Source: Paracoccus kondratievae (GTDB lineage: Bacteria; Pseudomonadota; Alphaproteobacteria; Rhodobacterales; Rhodobacteraceae). From it: a stretch of DNA of 64,000 nucleotides. The notes under the pieces are model-generated. The model was given only the letters and a program-made list of their open reading frames with translations, was not told where the DNA came from and made no database searches. The DNA lies in NCBI RefSeq assembly GCF_009301415.1, contig NZ_CP045074.1:310001-374000 (forward strand), written 5' to 3'. The position numbers and the translations under genes are program-made. This document shows, one piece after another, positions 8,314-17,429 of this stretch. The number at the start of each line of letters is the position of its first letter. Position 1 is the first letter of the stretch.

Positions 8314-9447
8314 ATGGACAAGAGCTTTCTGGACTGGCCGTTTTTCGAGGCCCGCCACCGTGAACTGGCAGCGGCGCTTGAAGATTGGAGCGTGAAGCAT
8401 TTGCCCGCCGATCACGGCGACACCGACGCTGCCTGCAAGGGGCTGGTCGCCGCGCTGGGCCAGGCAGGGTTCCTGCGTCACAGCGGTGCGAACGAGGGTG
8501 AGCGGCTGGACGTTCGCAGCCTTTGCCTGATCCGCGAAACGCTGGCGCGCCACGACCCTCTGGCCGATTTCGCCTTTGCCATGCAGGGGCTTGGCATGGG
8601 GGCGGTCACGCTGTTTGGTACGCCAGACCAGCGCAAATGGCTTGAGCGGACCCGGGCGGGACAGGCAATCTCGGCCTTTGCGCTGACCGAGCCGGGCGCG
8701 GGTTCGGATGTTGCCAGCACCGCGACCACGGCCGAGCGCACCCCCGGCGGCTGGCGGTTGAGCGGCGAGAAAACCTATATCTCGAACGGCGGGATTGCCG
8801 ATCTGTATGTGATCTTTGCCCGTACGGGTGAGGCGCCGGGTGCGCGGGGCCTGTCGGCCTTTCTGATGCCCGCCGACAGCACCGGACTGTCGGTTGCCGA
8901 ACGGATCGAGGTGATCGCCCCTCATCCGCTGGCGCGGCTGAAGCTTGCCGGGGTCGAGCTGCCCGAGGCGGCGCTGATCGGCCAGCCGGGTGAGGGGTTC
9001 AAGATCGCCATGTCCGTCCTTGACGTCTTTCGCCCGACCGTGGGTGCTGCGGCGCTCGGCATGGCGCGGCGCGCGCTTGATGAGGCGCTGGCGCGGGTTG
9101 CCCGCCCGCGCGCCGGTGGCGGTACGCTGGCCGATTACCAGATCGTACAGGGCCATCTGGCCGATATGGCGCTGAAGGTCGATGCGGCGGCGCTGCTGAT
9201 CTATCGCGCCGCATGGACCAAGGATCAGGGCGCGACCCGCATCACCCGCGAAGCGGCCATGGCCAAGCTTTATGCCACAGAGGCTGCGCAAGAGGTGATC
9301 GATACCGCCTTGCAGCTGCATGGCGGGGACGGGGTGCGCTGCGGCAGCACGGTCGAGGCGCTTTATCGCGATATCCGCGCCCTGCGCATCTACGAAGGGG
9401 CAAGCGACGTCCAGCGGGTGGTCATCGCGCGGAGTGTACTGGCATGA
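8314..9447 (+). CDS. Acyl-CoA dehydrogenase
   Basis: 377 residues. The FAD/substrate blocks FALTEPGAGSDVAST (near 125) and ISNGG are present, and the C-terminus has LQLHGGDGVRCGSTVEALYRDIRALRIYEGASDVQR, where the Glu of YEG is at the position of the catalytic base in this family. It introduces a double bond into an acyl-CoA and passes electrons to ETF. I favour the ATG at 8314; an ATG five codons upstream (8299) is possible, and neither has a strong ribosome site. The 45-bp gap before it is the first break in this otherwise coupled operon. Confidence 0.87.
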   Translation: MDKSFLDWPFFEARHRELAAALEDWSVKHLPADHGDTDAACKGLVAALGQAGFLRHSGANEGERLDVRSLCLIRETLARHDPLADFAFAMQGLGMGAVTLFGTPDQRKWLERTRAGQAISAFALTEPGAGSDVASTATTAERTPGGWRLSGEKTYISNGGIADLYVIFARTGEAPGARGLSAFLMPADSTGLSVAERIEVIAPHPLARLKLAGVELPEAALIGQPGEGFKIAMSVLDVFRPTVGAAALGMARRALDEALARVARPRAGGGTLADYQIVQGHLADMALKVDAAALLIYRAAWTKDQGATRITREAAMAKLYATEAAQEVIDTALQLHGGDGVRCGSTVEALYRDIRALRIYEGASDVQRVVIARSVLA

Positions 9448-9863
9448 TCTATCGTCGCCGTATCCAGATCGAATTCAACCATTGCGATCCGGCGGGGATC
9501 GTCTTTTACCCCCGTTACTTTGAAATGCTGAACTCGGTGATCGAGAATTTTTTCGCCGAAGTCCTGACCTATCCCTTTACCCGCATTCATATCGAGGAAA
9601 ACTGCGCCGTTCCCACCGTGCGTATCGAGGCGAGCTTTCATGCCCCCTCGCGTCTGGGTGAGATCGTCGAATTCACGCTGGCGGTCGAAGATGTCGGCCG
9701 CTCCAGTGCAAAGCTGGCTCTTGAGGCAAGTGCGGGCGGCCAGGTCCGTCTGAACTGTGCCTCGACCCTTGTATGGGTTAAGCCCGAGGGCCGCGCGGCG
9801 CCCTGGCCCGAGCCGATCCGCCGCAAGATGATCGCGTTCATGGAGGCAAGCGATGGTGCATGA
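9444..9863 (+). CDS. Acyl-CoA thioesterase, 4-hydroxybenzoyl-CoA thioesterase-type hotdog fold
   Basis: 139 residues. FNHCDPAGIVFYPRYFEM near the N-terminus is the hallmark of the 4HBT family, with the Asp as the catalytic residue in the Pseudomonas enzyme. In aryl-CoA pathways such thioesterases rescue CoA trapped as dead-end intermediates. The start overlaps the upstream stop by 4 bp, and the end overlaps the next gene by 11 bp, which indicates coupling. Confidence 0.88.
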   Translation: MIYRRRIQIEFNHCDPAGIVFYPRYFEMLNSVIENFFAEVLTYPFTRIHIEENCAVPTVRIEASFHAPSRLGEIVEFTLAVEDVGRSSAKLALEASAGGQVRLNCASTLVWVKPEGRAAPWPEPIRRKMIAFMEASDGA

Positions 9864-10251
9864 GGTTCTGCATCCGAAAAACTGGAAGGCGACGCCGGGA
9901 TATTCCAACGGCGTGGCCGCTACCGGACGGATGGTGTTCACCGGTGGCATGATCGGCTGGAACGATCAGCAAGAATTCGAGACCGATGATTTCGCCGGAC
10001 AGGTGCGCACGGCGCTGCAATCCATCGTCGCGGTTCTGGCCGAGGCCGGTGCGCGCCCTGAACATCTGGTGCGCCTGACCTGGTATGTGACCGACAAGCG
10101 CGAATATCTCGCGGCGCTCAAGGATATAGGCCAGGCCTACAAGGATGTCATCGGCCGACACTACCCGGCCATGGCTTTGGTTCAGGTCGTGGCCCTGGTC
10201 GAGGACCGGGCCAAGGTCGAGATCGAGGCGACCGCCGTGATCCCCGCCTGA
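9853..10251 (+). CDS. RidA/YjgF-family protein
   Basis: 132 residues. TGRMVFTGGMIGWN near residue 20, LAEAGARPEHLVRLTWYVTDKREY in the middle and the C-terminal AKVEIEATAVIP give the RidA fold. RidA proteins hydrolyse reactive enamines/imines to ketone and ammonia. That suits this pathway: reduction of an aminobenzoyl-CoA ring should give an enamine whose amino group must be lost. RidA-like genes occur in the Azoarcus evansii aminobenzoate clusters too, as I recall them. Confidence 0.87.
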   Translation: MVHEVLHPKNWKATPGYSNGVAATGRMVFTGGMIGWNDQQEFETDDFAGQVRTALQSIVAVLAEAGARPEHLVRLTWYVTDKREYLAALKDIGQAYKDVIGRHYPAMALVQVVALVEDRAKVEIEATAVIPA

Positions 10252-10317
10252 CAACAACAGCATGTCCGCGGGCCAAGGCACGTCAAGATGTCCGCCCGCC
10301 CAACAGGGAGACAGAAA

Positions 10318-11958
10318 ATGACCGGCAATCCACCGCTTGGACCCTCGGCCCATGTCGATACTTTTCCACGCGACAACCTGCCGCCGGCCGAGCTGTGGCC
10401 GCAGCTGTTGCTCGATGGTTTTGATTATCCCGAATACCTGAACGCCGCGGTCGAACTGACCGACCGCATGGTCGAAAAGGGCTTTGGCGACAATGTCGCG
10501 CTGATCGGCAATGGCCGTATCCGCAGCTACAAGGAACTGACCGACTGGACCAACCGCATCGCTCATGCGCTGGTCGAGGATTTCGGCGTCAAGCCCGGCA
10601 ACCGGGTGCTGATCCGCTCGGCCAACAACCCGGCGATGGTGGCCTGTTGGCTGGCCGCGACCAAGGCTGGGGCGGTGGTCATCAACACCATGCCGATGCT
10701 GCGCGCGGGCGAGCTGGAAAAGATCATCGACAAGGCGCAGGTCACCCACGCGCTTTGCGATACCCGGCTGATGGACGAACTGGCGCTGGCCGCCAAGGAC
10801 AGCCGCTATCTGAAAACCGTGGTCGGTTTTGACGGCTCCGCCAATCACGATGCCGAACTGGACCGCGCGGCCCTGTCCCATTCCGTACGGTTCGGGGCAG
10901 TGCGCACCGGGCGGGACGATGTGGCGCTGTTGGGTTTTACCTCGGGCACCACGGGCGAGCCCAAGGCGACCATGCATTTCCACCGCGATATCCTGATTAT
11001 CGCTGATGGCTATGCCAAAGAGGTATTAAACGTCACGCCCGAGGATGTGTTTATCGGCAGCCCGCCTTTGGCCTTTACCTTTGGTCTTGGGGGGCTTGCG
11101 GTCTTTCCGCTGCGCTTTGGCGCCTCGGCGACCTTGCTAGAGAATGCAACCCCCGCGAACATGATCGAGATCATCCAGAAATACCGCGCCACCATCTGCT
11201 TTACCGCGCCGACCGCCTATCGCGTGATGATGCAGGCAATGGATCAGGGGGCGGATCTGTCCAGTCTGCGTGCCGCCGTCTCGGCGGGCGAGACGCTGCC
11301 CGCTCCGGTCTATGATGAATGGATGGCGCGGACCGGCAAGCCCATGCTCGACGGTATCGGTTCGACCGAGATGCTGCATATCTTTCTGACCAACCGTTTC
11401 GGGGACAGCCGGCCCGCTTGTACGGGCCGCCCGGTCAAGGGCTATGAGGCCCGCATCATCGGTCCGGACGGCAAAGAGGTACCAGCGGGTGAGACGGGAC
11501 GGCTGGCGGTGCGCGGCCCGGTCGGCTGTCGCTATCTGTCGGATCACAAGAACCAGCGCGCCTATGTGCAGGATGGCTGGAACCTGACCGGCGACAGTTT
11601 CTGGCGCGACGAACAGGGCTATTACCACTTTGCCGCCCGTACCGACGGTATCATCGTCTCATCGGGCTACAACATCGCCGGTCCCGAGGTCGAGGCGGCG
11701 TTGCTTGCCCATCCCGATGTTCTGGAATGCGCCGTGGTAGGCGCCCCCGACGAGGCGCGTGGTCAGATCGTCGAGGCGCATGTTGTTCTGCGCTCTGGTG
11801 TCCTGGCGGATGAGCTGATGATAAAATGCCTGCAGGATCACGTGAAATCCGTGATCGCTCCGTTCAAATATCCGCGCCGCGTGGTCTTTACCGAGGGTTT
11901 GCCCAAAACCGACAGCGGCAAGATCCAACGCTTTCGCCTGTTGCAGGGGCGGGTGTGA
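10318..11958 (+). CDS. Benzoate-CoA ligase family protein, probable 2-aminobenzoate-CoA ligase
   Basis: 546 residues of the ANL adenylating superfamily. The N-terminal SAHVDTFPRDNLPP is typical of the benzoate/2-aminobenzoate ligase group. The AMP-binding loop is LGFTSGTTGEPKATMH near 210, the adenylate motif is DGIGSTEMLHIF near 345, and the C-terminal lysine lies in PKTDSGKIQRF. It activates an aromatic acid to its CoA thioester, the entry step of the pathway. AGGGAG 7 bp upstream fixes the ATG at 10318. Anthranilate is the expected substrate from context; benzoate or salicylate are alternatives. Confidence 0.86.
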   Translation: MTGNPPLGPSAHVDTFPRDNLPPAELWPQLLLDGFDYPEYLNAAVELTDRMVEKGFGDNVALIGNGRIRSYKELTDWTNRIAHALVEDFGVKPGNRVLIRSANNPAMVACWLAATKAGAVVINTMPMLRAGELEKIIDKAQVTHALCDTRLMDELALAAKDSRYLKTVVGFDGSANHDAELDRAALSHSVRFGAVRTGRDDVALLGFTSGTTGEPKATMHFHRDILIIADGYAKEVLNVTPEDVFIGSPPLAFTFGLGGLAVFPLRFGASATLLENATPANMIEIIQKYRATICFTAPTAYRVMMQAMDQGADLSSLRAAVSAGETLPAPVYDEWMARTGKPMLDGIGSTEMLHIFLTNRFGDSRPACTGRPVKGYEARIIGPDGKEVPAGETGRLAVRGPVGCRYLSDHKNQRAYVQDGWNLTGDSFWRDEQGYYHFAARTDGIIVSSGYNIAGPEVEAALLAHPDVLECAVVGAPDEARGQIVEAHVVLRSGVLADELMIKCLQDHVKSVIAPFKYPRRVVFTEGLPKTDSGKIQRFRLLQGRV

Positions 11959-11970
11959 CAAAGAACGGAT

Positions 11971-11997
11971 GCGGGCTGGAAAGGCGTTGCAGCCCGC
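11971..11997 (+). other. Intercistronic hairpin upstream of the binding-protein gene
   Basis: GCGGGCTG at 11971-11978 pairs perfectly with CAGCCCGC at 11990-11997, in the 94-bp gap between the ligase and the solute-binding protein gene. There is no T-run directly after the stem. It may partly terminate transcription or protect RNA ends, allowing different expression of the transporter. Confidence 0.45.
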
Positions 11998-12052
11998 GAC
12001 CGCATCATAAAAACATGTGACGACAATCGTCGCTTCAAACAGGGAGTCCAAG

Positions 12053-13198
12053 ATGAAACTGAAAAGGTTGCTGATCTGCGGCGTTGCGGCCGTGGCCCTT
12101 GCGGGGGCTGCGCAGGCCGAAGGCGTCAAGGTCGGGATGATCACCACTCTGTCGGGCGGCGGTGCCGGTCTGGGCGTCGATACGCGTGACGGCTTTCTGC
12201 TGGCGCTGAAAAATGCTGGCGATGCCGCCAAACAGGTCGAGCTGGTGATCGAGGACGACCAGCAGAAACCGGATGTCGCGGTTCAGATCGCTGACAAGAT
12301 GATCCAGTCCGAACAGGTGGACGTGCTGACCGGCATCGTCTGGTCTAACCTTGCCATGGCGGTGGTTCCCGCAGCGGTGGCGCAGGGCAAGTTCTACCTT
12401 TCGACCAATGCCGCGCCGTCGCAGCTGGCCGGTGCGGGGTGCAACCCGAAATATTTCTCGGTCTCGTATCAGAACGACAACCTGCATGAGGCGGCTGGCG
12501 CCTATGCGACCGATGCCGGCATCGGCAAGATGTTCATCATGGCCCCGAACTATCCGGCCGGACAGGATTCCCTGTCTGGCTTCAAGCGTTATTATAAGGG
12601 CGAGGTTGCCAACGAGGTTTATACCCAGGTCGGTCAGACCGACTATGCCGCCGAGATCGCCCAGATCCGCAACAGCGACGCGGATGCTGTGTTCTTTTTC
12701 CTGCCCGGGGGCATGGGCATCGCCTTTATGAAGCAATATGCCGAATCCGGTGTCGGCAAGCCGGTGATCGGCCCTGCCTTCAGCTTTAGCCAGGACATCC
12801 TGCCTGCGGTCGGGGATGCGGCGCTGGGGGTCAGGAACACCGCGCAATGGTCGCATGATCTTGACAACCCGGCGAACAAGGCCTTTGTCGAAAGCTTCCA
12901 GGCGGAATATGGCCGGTTGCCCTCGCTTTACGCGGCGCAGGCCTATGACACCGCGAACCTGCTGCTTTCGGCGGTCGCCAAGGCGGATGTGGCGGATGCC
13001 GACGCCTTTCGCGCGGCTCTGACCGAGGCCGATTTTCCCAGCGTGCGCGGCAAGTTCAGCTTTGGCCCGAACCAGCACCCGATCCAGGACTACTACGTTC
13101 GCGAGGTGGTGAAAGAGGGCGATGTTCTCACCAACAAGATCATCGGCCCCGCCATGACCGATCATGGCGATGCCTACGCCGAGCAGTGCAAGATGTAA
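12053..13198 (+). CDS. Liv-type ABC transporter substrate-binding protein (aromatic-acid candidate)
   Basis: 381 residues with a clear signal peptide (MKLKRLLICGVAAVALAGAA, cleavage likely after AQA). The mature part begins VKVGMITTLSGGGAGLG and continues as a type I periplasmic binding fold of the branched-chain amino acid family; many members bind aromatic acids. A ribosome site AGGGAG precedes the ATG by 6 bp. It is first of five transporter genes located directly after the aromatic CoA-ligase gene, so uptake of aminobenzoate or a precursor such as an N-formyl derivative is likely. Confidence 0.88.
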   Translation: MKLKRLLICGVAAVALAGAAQAEGVKVGMITTLSGGGAGLGVDTRDGFLLALKNAGDAAKQVELVIEDDQQKPDVAVQIADKMIQSEQVDVLTGIVWSNLAMAVVPAAVAQGKFYLSTNAAPSQLAGAGCNPKYFSVSYQNDNLHEAAGAYATDAGIGKMFIMAPNYPAGQDSLSGFKRYYKGEVANEVYTQVGQTDYAAEIAQIRNSDADAVFFFLPGGMGIAFMKQYAESGVGKPVIGPAFSFSQDILPAVGDAALGVRNTAQWSHDLDNPANKAFVESFQAEYGRLPSLYAAQAYDTANLLLSAVAKADVADADAFRAALTEADFPSVRGKFSFGPNQHPIQDYYVREVVKEGDVLTNKIIGPAMTDHGDAYAEQCKM

Positions 13199-13206
13199 GC
13201 TTGGCT

Positions 13207-13231
13207 GGGTCGGGTCCCTGCGATCCGGCCC
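13207..13231 (+). other. Hairpin after the binding-protein gene
   Basis: GGGTCGG (13207-13213) can pair with CCGGCCC (13225-13231) through six Watson-Crick pairs and one G-T wobble, in the gap before the permease gene. Stems here often keep periplasmic binding protein levels above those of the membrane parts. Confidence 0.35.
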
Positions 13232-13258
13232 CCCGGCAAATCGGGAGAGAGTACGGTG

Positions 13259-14170
13259 ATGCTTCTGGCCGAGCAGGCGCTGAACGGCCTGCAATACGGA
13301 ATGATGCTGTTTTTGATGGCGGCAGGGCTGACGCTGGTTTTCGGCGTCATGGGCCTGATCAACCTTGCCCACGGATCGCTTTACATGACCGGCGCTTTTG
13401 CCTGTGCGGCGGTGGCGGCGGCCACCGGCTCGTTCTGGCTGGGGCTGGTCGCCAGTCTGGCCGCAGCGGCGGCGGCAGGCGCGCTGGTCGAGGTCGCGGT
13501 GATCCGCAGGTTATACGCCCGCGACCATCTTGATCAGGTTCTGGCAACCTTTGCGCTGATCCTGATCTTTTCCGAAGGGGCGAGGTGGCTCTTTGGCTCG
13601 TTCCCGCTGTATCTCAAGCTGCCGCCGTCGCTGTCGGGCGCGGTGGTGCTGCCGGGCGGGCTGCATTATCCGCTGTTCCGGCTGGTCATCATCGGCTTTG
13701 GCGCTGCGGTGGCAGTGGGGTTGTGGTGGCTCATCACCCGTACCCGGCTGGGCATTCGCATCCGCGCGGGGGAGGCTGACCGCGAGATGATCGGCGCTTT
13801 GGGCGTCGATATCGCCCGGCTCTACACCATCGTCTTTGCGCTTGGCGCGGCGCTGGCGGGCTTTGCCGGGGCGCTGGTCGGCTCGATCCAGTCGGTGCAG
13901 GTCGGTATGGGCGAGCCGGTGCTGATCCTTGCCTTTGTCGTGGTGGTGATCGGCGGTATCGGTTCGATCAAGGGCGCGTTTGTCGGGGCGCTGCTTGTCG
14001 GGATGACCGACACGCTGGGCAAGGCGCTTTTGCCCGGGCTTTTGTCGCAGGTCGTCGAGGCATCAAGCGCCAAGACCGTCGGCGCCTCGCTGGCCTCGGT
14101 GCTGATCTATGTGCTGATGGCCGTGGTGCTGATCATGCGGCCGCAGGGACTTTTCGGGGCAAGGGGCTGA
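13259..14170 (+). CDS. Liv-type ABC transporter permease (LivH family)
   Basis: 303 residues, almost entirely membrane segments. It opens with EQALNGLQYGMMLFLMAAGLTLVFGVMGLINLAHGS, characteristic of LivH, and contains VVVIGGIGSIKGAFVGALLVG in the C-terminal half. A GTG codon directly before the ATG (13256) is an alternative start; GGGAGAG lies 10 bp upstream. It pairs with the next permease to form the membrane channel. Confidence 0.88.
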   Translation: MLLAEQALNGLQYGMMLFLMAAGLTLVFGVMGLINLAHGSLYMTGAFACAAVAAATGSFWLGLVASLAAAAAAGALVEVAVIRRLYARDHLDQVLATFALILIFSEGARWLFGSFPLYLKLPPSLSGAVVLPGGLHYPLFRLVIIGFGAAVAVGLWWLITRTRLGIRIRAGEADREMIGALGVDIARLYTIVFALGAALAGFAGALVGSIQSVQVGMGEPVLILAFVVVVIGGIGSIKGAFVGALLVGMTDTLGKALLPGLLSQVVEASSAKTVGASLASVLIYVLMAVVLIMRPQGLFGARG

Positions 14171-14173
14171 ACC

Positions 14174-15166
14174 ATGGGCGAACTGCTGAACCGCGACGCC
14201 ATCATCAATCTGGTGATCTTTGCCCTGCTGGTCGCCGTGGCGCTGGGTGCGCATCTGGCCGGGGATGGCTTTACCGTCACGCTGGCAACCAAGGCCGCGA
14301 TATTCGGCCTTGCCGGGGTCGGGCTGAACCTTGCGTTGGGCTATGGCGGACTGATCTCGTTCGGGCATGCCGCCTTTTTCGGGATCGGGGGCTATGTGAC
14401 CGGTATCCTTGCCAGCCATGCCAGCAGCGGCATGCCGGTCGTGACGCTGCCCTTTACCATCATGGGCAGTAACGAGATGCTGGGCATCTGGCCTGTGGCT
14501 ATGCTTGCGGGCGGGGTGGCTGCACTGGCGATCGGGGCGCTGTCGCTGCGCACCTCGGGCGTCTATTTCATCATGGTCACGCTGGCCTTTGCGCAGATGC
14601 TTTACTATTTCGCCATCAGCTGGTCGCGCTATGGCGGCGAGGACGGGCTAAGCTTTTATGTCCGCAACACGTTCCCGGGGCTGAACACCTTTGCCCCGAT
14701 CCAGTATTTCGCCATCTGTGCCGTGCTGCTGGCGCTGGCGCTGGTCTTTACCGCTGTGGTTACGCAGTCGCGCTTTGGCCTTGCCTTGCAGGCGGCGCGG
14801 CAGAACAGCCAGCGCGCCGTCGCGGTCGGCATCCGGCCCTATGCGATCCGGCTGACGGCCTTTGTGCTGTCGGGGATGATCGTCGGCCTGGCGGGGTCGC
14901 TTTATGCCGACCTGAACCGCTTTGTCAGTCCGGCCATGCTGTCCTGGCACATGTCGGGCGAGATCATGGTCTTTGTCATCCTGGGCGGAGTCGGACGCCT
15001 GTGCGGTCCGGTGGCCGGCGCGGCGATCTATATTCTGCTGGAGCATGTTCTGGGCGGGATCAGCGATTACTGGCAGGCGCTTCTGGGTCTGCTGCTGCTT
15101 GGCATCGTACTGTTTGCACCCGGCGGCCTGATCGGCATTGTCACGCGGAGGGGCCGTCATGCCTGA
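14174..15166 (+). CDS. Liv-type ABC transporter permease (LivM family)
   Basis: 330 residues, about nine to ten membrane segments. ALGYGGLISFGHAAFFGIGGYV is the LivM hallmark and VFVILGGVGRLCGPVAGAAIY is the coupling region. The start is three bases after the LivH stop. Its last 8 bp overlap the start of the ATPase gene. It forms the second half of the inner-membrane channel. Confidence 0.88.
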   Translation: MGELLNRDAIINLVIFALLVAVALGAHLAGDGFTVTLATKAAIFGLAGVGLNLALGYGGLISFGHAAFFGIGGYVTGILASHASSGMPVVTLPFTIMGSNEMLGIWPVAMLAGGVAALAIGALSLRTSGVYFIMVTLAFAQMLYYFAISWSRYGGEDGLSFYVRNTFPGLNTFAPIQYFAICAVLLALALVFTAVVTQSRFGLALQAARQNSQRAVAVGIRPYAIRLTAFVLSGMIVGLAGSLYADLNRFVSPAMLSWHMSGEIMVFVILGGVGRLCGPVAGAAIYILLEHVLGGISDYWQALLGLLLLGIVLFAPGGLIGIVTRRGRHA

Positions 15167-15923
15167 GCCCAAGCTGAACGAACCCATTCTTGAAATCCGG
15201 GGCCTGCGCAAAGCTTTTGGCGCGCTGGTCGCCACCGATGACGTCAGCCTTGATCTGCGCCCGGGTGAAATTCACGCCCTGATCGGCCCCAACGGTGCCG
15301 GAAAATCCACGCTGATCAAGCAGATCGTCGGAGAGATCCGGCCCAACTCCGGCTCCATCCGGTTCGAGGGGCAGGTGATCGACGGGCTTGATGCCGCCGC
15401 GCGGGCGCGGTTGGGGCTTGCGCGCAGCTTTCAGGTGTCATCCGTGATCCCGGATTTTACCGTGCTGCAAAACGTCATGCTGGCGGTTGCCGGTGCCAGC
15501 GGTGCGGTGTTCCGCTTTCACCGCCCGGCGCTTTCCGATCGCAAGCTGACCGAGCCGGCGTTGTTCCATATCGAGCAGGCCGGCCTTGCCGACCGCCATC
15601 TGGTTCAGGCGGCGAAGCTGTCGCATGGCGAGCGGCGCAAGCTGGAAATCGCAATGGCGCTGGCGTTGCGGCCGCGCGCCTTTCTGCTGGATGAGCCGAT
15701 GGCGGGTATGGGGCTGGAGGGCGGGCGCCAGCTGACCTCGATCCTGTCCGAGCTGCGCAACGAGGCCCCGATCCTGCTGGTCGAACATGACATGGACGCG
15801 GTCTTTGCGCTGGCCGACCGCATCTCGGTGCTGGTCTATGGCCGTATCATCGCCACCGGCAGCGTGGCCGAGATCCGCGCCAACCCCGAGGTGCGGCGCT
15901 CTTATCTGGGAGAGGACGCATGA
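15159..15923 (+). CDS. Liv-type ABC transporter ATP-binding protein (LivG family)
   Basis: 254 residues. Walker A is GPNGAGKST, the signature is LSHGERRKLEIAMAL (a SHGE form common in LivG-type ATPases acting on aromatic acids) and Walker B is AFLLDEPMAGMG. GGAGG 7 bp upstream supports the ATG at 15159, inside the end of the preceding permease gene. It works with the LivF-type partner that follows. Confidence 0.88.
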   Translation: MPEPKLNEPILEIRGLRKAFGALVATDDVSLDLRPGEIHALIGPNGAGKSTLIKQIVGEIRPNSGSIRFEGQVIDGLDAAARARLGLARSFQVSSVIPDFTVLQNVMLAVAGASGAVFRFHRPALSDRKLTEPALFHIEQAGLADRHLVQAAKLSHGERRKLEIAMALALRPRAFLLDEPMAGMGLEGGRQLTSILSELRNEAPILLVEHDMDAVFALADRISVLVYGRIIATGSVAEIRANPEVRRSYLGEDA

Positions 15924-16609
15924 CCCGGCTGCTGGAACTGCGCGACCTGACGGCCTCTTACGGTCCGGTGCAGGCGCTCTTTGGCATCTCGCTTGACCTT
16001 GACGAAGGGCAGGTGGTGGCGCTGATGGGCCGCAATGGCATGGGCAAGACCACCACTATCCGCTGTATCAGCCGCCTGCTGCCCCATTCCGGGGGTGAGC
16101 TGCGGTTTGCGGATCGTGACCTTGCGTCCCTGTCGGCTCCGCGGGTGGCGCGGCTGGGTGTCGGGCTGGTGCCCGAAGGGCGGCGCTGTTTCGGTCCGCT
16201 GACCGTGGCCGAAAATCTGACCGTTGCCGCCCGGCCCGGCCCCTGGGACATGGCGCGGGTCTGTGCGCTGTTCCCGCGCCTGCAAGAGCGTATGGGCCAG
16301 ATCGCGCGCACCCTGTCAGGCGGAGAGCAGCAGATGCTGGCGATTGGCCGCGCCCTGATGACCAACCCGCGGCTTCTGATCCTTGATGAGGCGACCGAGG
16401 GGCTGGCCCCGGTGGTGCGGCAAGAGATCTGGGCGGGCGTGCGTCAGCTCAAGGCCGAAGGGCTGTCGATCCTGCTTGTGGACAAGTCACTTTCCGAGAT
16501 TGCATCGGTTGCAGATCGCGCAGTGGTTGTTGAACGTGGCGCGACGGTCTGGCAAGGCGGTATCACCGACCTCACGCCGGACCTGACTGATCGTTATCTA
16601 GGAGTGTAA
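15920..16609 (+). CDS. Liv-type ABC transporter ATP-binding protein (LivF family)
   Basis: 229 residues. Walker A is GRNGMGKTT, the signature LSGGEQQMLAIGRALM and Walker B LLILDEATEGLAP, all in the LivF form. ATGA overlap with the preceding gene. Together the five genes at 12053-16609 make a complete importer. The following hydrolase gene begins six bases after its stop, so the operon continues. Confidence 0.88.
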   Translation: MTRLLELRDLTASYGPVQALFGISLDLDEGQVVALMGRNGMGKTTTIRCISRLLPHSGGELRFADRDLASLSAPRVARLGVGLVPEGRRCFGPLTVAENLTVAARPGPWDMARVCALFPRLQERMGQIARTLSGGEQQMLAIGRALMTNPRLLILDEATEGLAPVVRQEIWAGVRQLKAEGLSILLVDKSLSEIASVADRAVVVERGATVWQGGITDLTPDLTDRYLGV

Positions 16610-16615
16610 AAAGTT

Positions 16616-17419
16616 ATGGCAATCTATCGTGGTATGAACCGGCAACAGCTGGATGCGGCCTATAACAACTCGGCCCGGGTTGCGGATTTCCCGGGGCTGA
16701 TGCGTGAATTGCGTGCCCGCAGCGAGGTGTTCTATTCCACGCAGGATTGCCGCCGGGACCTGCGCTATGGCACCAGCGCCCGCCAGACCTATGACTGGAT
16801 TTCGTGCGGCAAGCCGAATGCGCCGGTCTTTGTCTTTATCCACGGCGGCTATTGGCAGAACTGCGTCAAAGAGGATTTCGCCTATTCCGCCGCCGGTCCT
16901 CTGGCGCATGGCTATGACGTGATCCTGGCCGAATACACGCTGGCGCCCGAGGCCTCGATGACCCGGATCGTGACCGAGATCGGTCAGCTTCTGGACCATC
17001 TTGTCCCTCAGATCGCCGGACGGCCGCTGTGTCTGTCCGGTCATTCGGCGGGCGGGCATCTGGCCGCCAGCCATCGCAGCCATCCCGCCGTGACCCGGGT
17101 CATGCCGATCAGCGGGCTTTACGATCTTGAGCCGATCAGCCTTGGTCAGCTGAACGACAATCTGCGCCTCACTCCGGAAGAAATCGCTGCCTACAGTCCC
17201 CAGCATCACATCGGCCCCGGTGCGCCGATGCTGATCACGGTCGGCGGTGGAGAGCTGCCCGAACTGATCCGCCAATCCGACGAATATGCCGCCGCCTGTC
17301 AGCAGGCGGGCGAACAGGCCGGGCTGCTGCATGTCAAGGATTGTGACCACTTTCAGGTGCTCGACGATCTCGCCGATCCTGCCGGTGCGCAACTGACCGC
17401 CCTGACCGCAAGGCCCTGA
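16616..17419 (+). CDS. Alpha/beta hydrolase, arylformamidase-like
   Basis: 267 residues. The oxyanion motif HGGYWQNCVKEDF near residue 77 and the nucleophile elbow GHSAGG near 140 match the kynurenine-formamidase (AFMID) group of alpha/beta hydrolases. A C-terminal CDHFQVLDDL supplies the histidine. Enzymes of this group deformylate N-formylkynurenine or related aryl amides. As the last gene of an anthranilate-type operon, it would provide a route from N-formylanthranilate to anthranilate; that substrate is an inference. TAAAAAG separates it from livF by six bases. Confidence 0.75.
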   Translation: MAIYRGMNRQQLDAAYNNSARVADFPGLMRELRARSEVFYSTQDCRRDLRYGTSARQTYDWISCGKPNAPVFVFIHGGYWQNCVKEDFAYSAAGPLAHGYDVILAEYTLAPEASMTRIVTEIGQLLDHLVPQIAGRPLCLSGHSAGGHLAASHRSHPAVTRVMPISGLYDLEPISLGQLNDNLRLTPEEIAAYSPQHHIGPGAPMLITVGGGELPELIRQSDEYAAACQQAGEQAGLLHVKDCDHFQVLDDLADPAGAQLTALTARP

Positions 17420-17429
17420 CCCGTATCAT

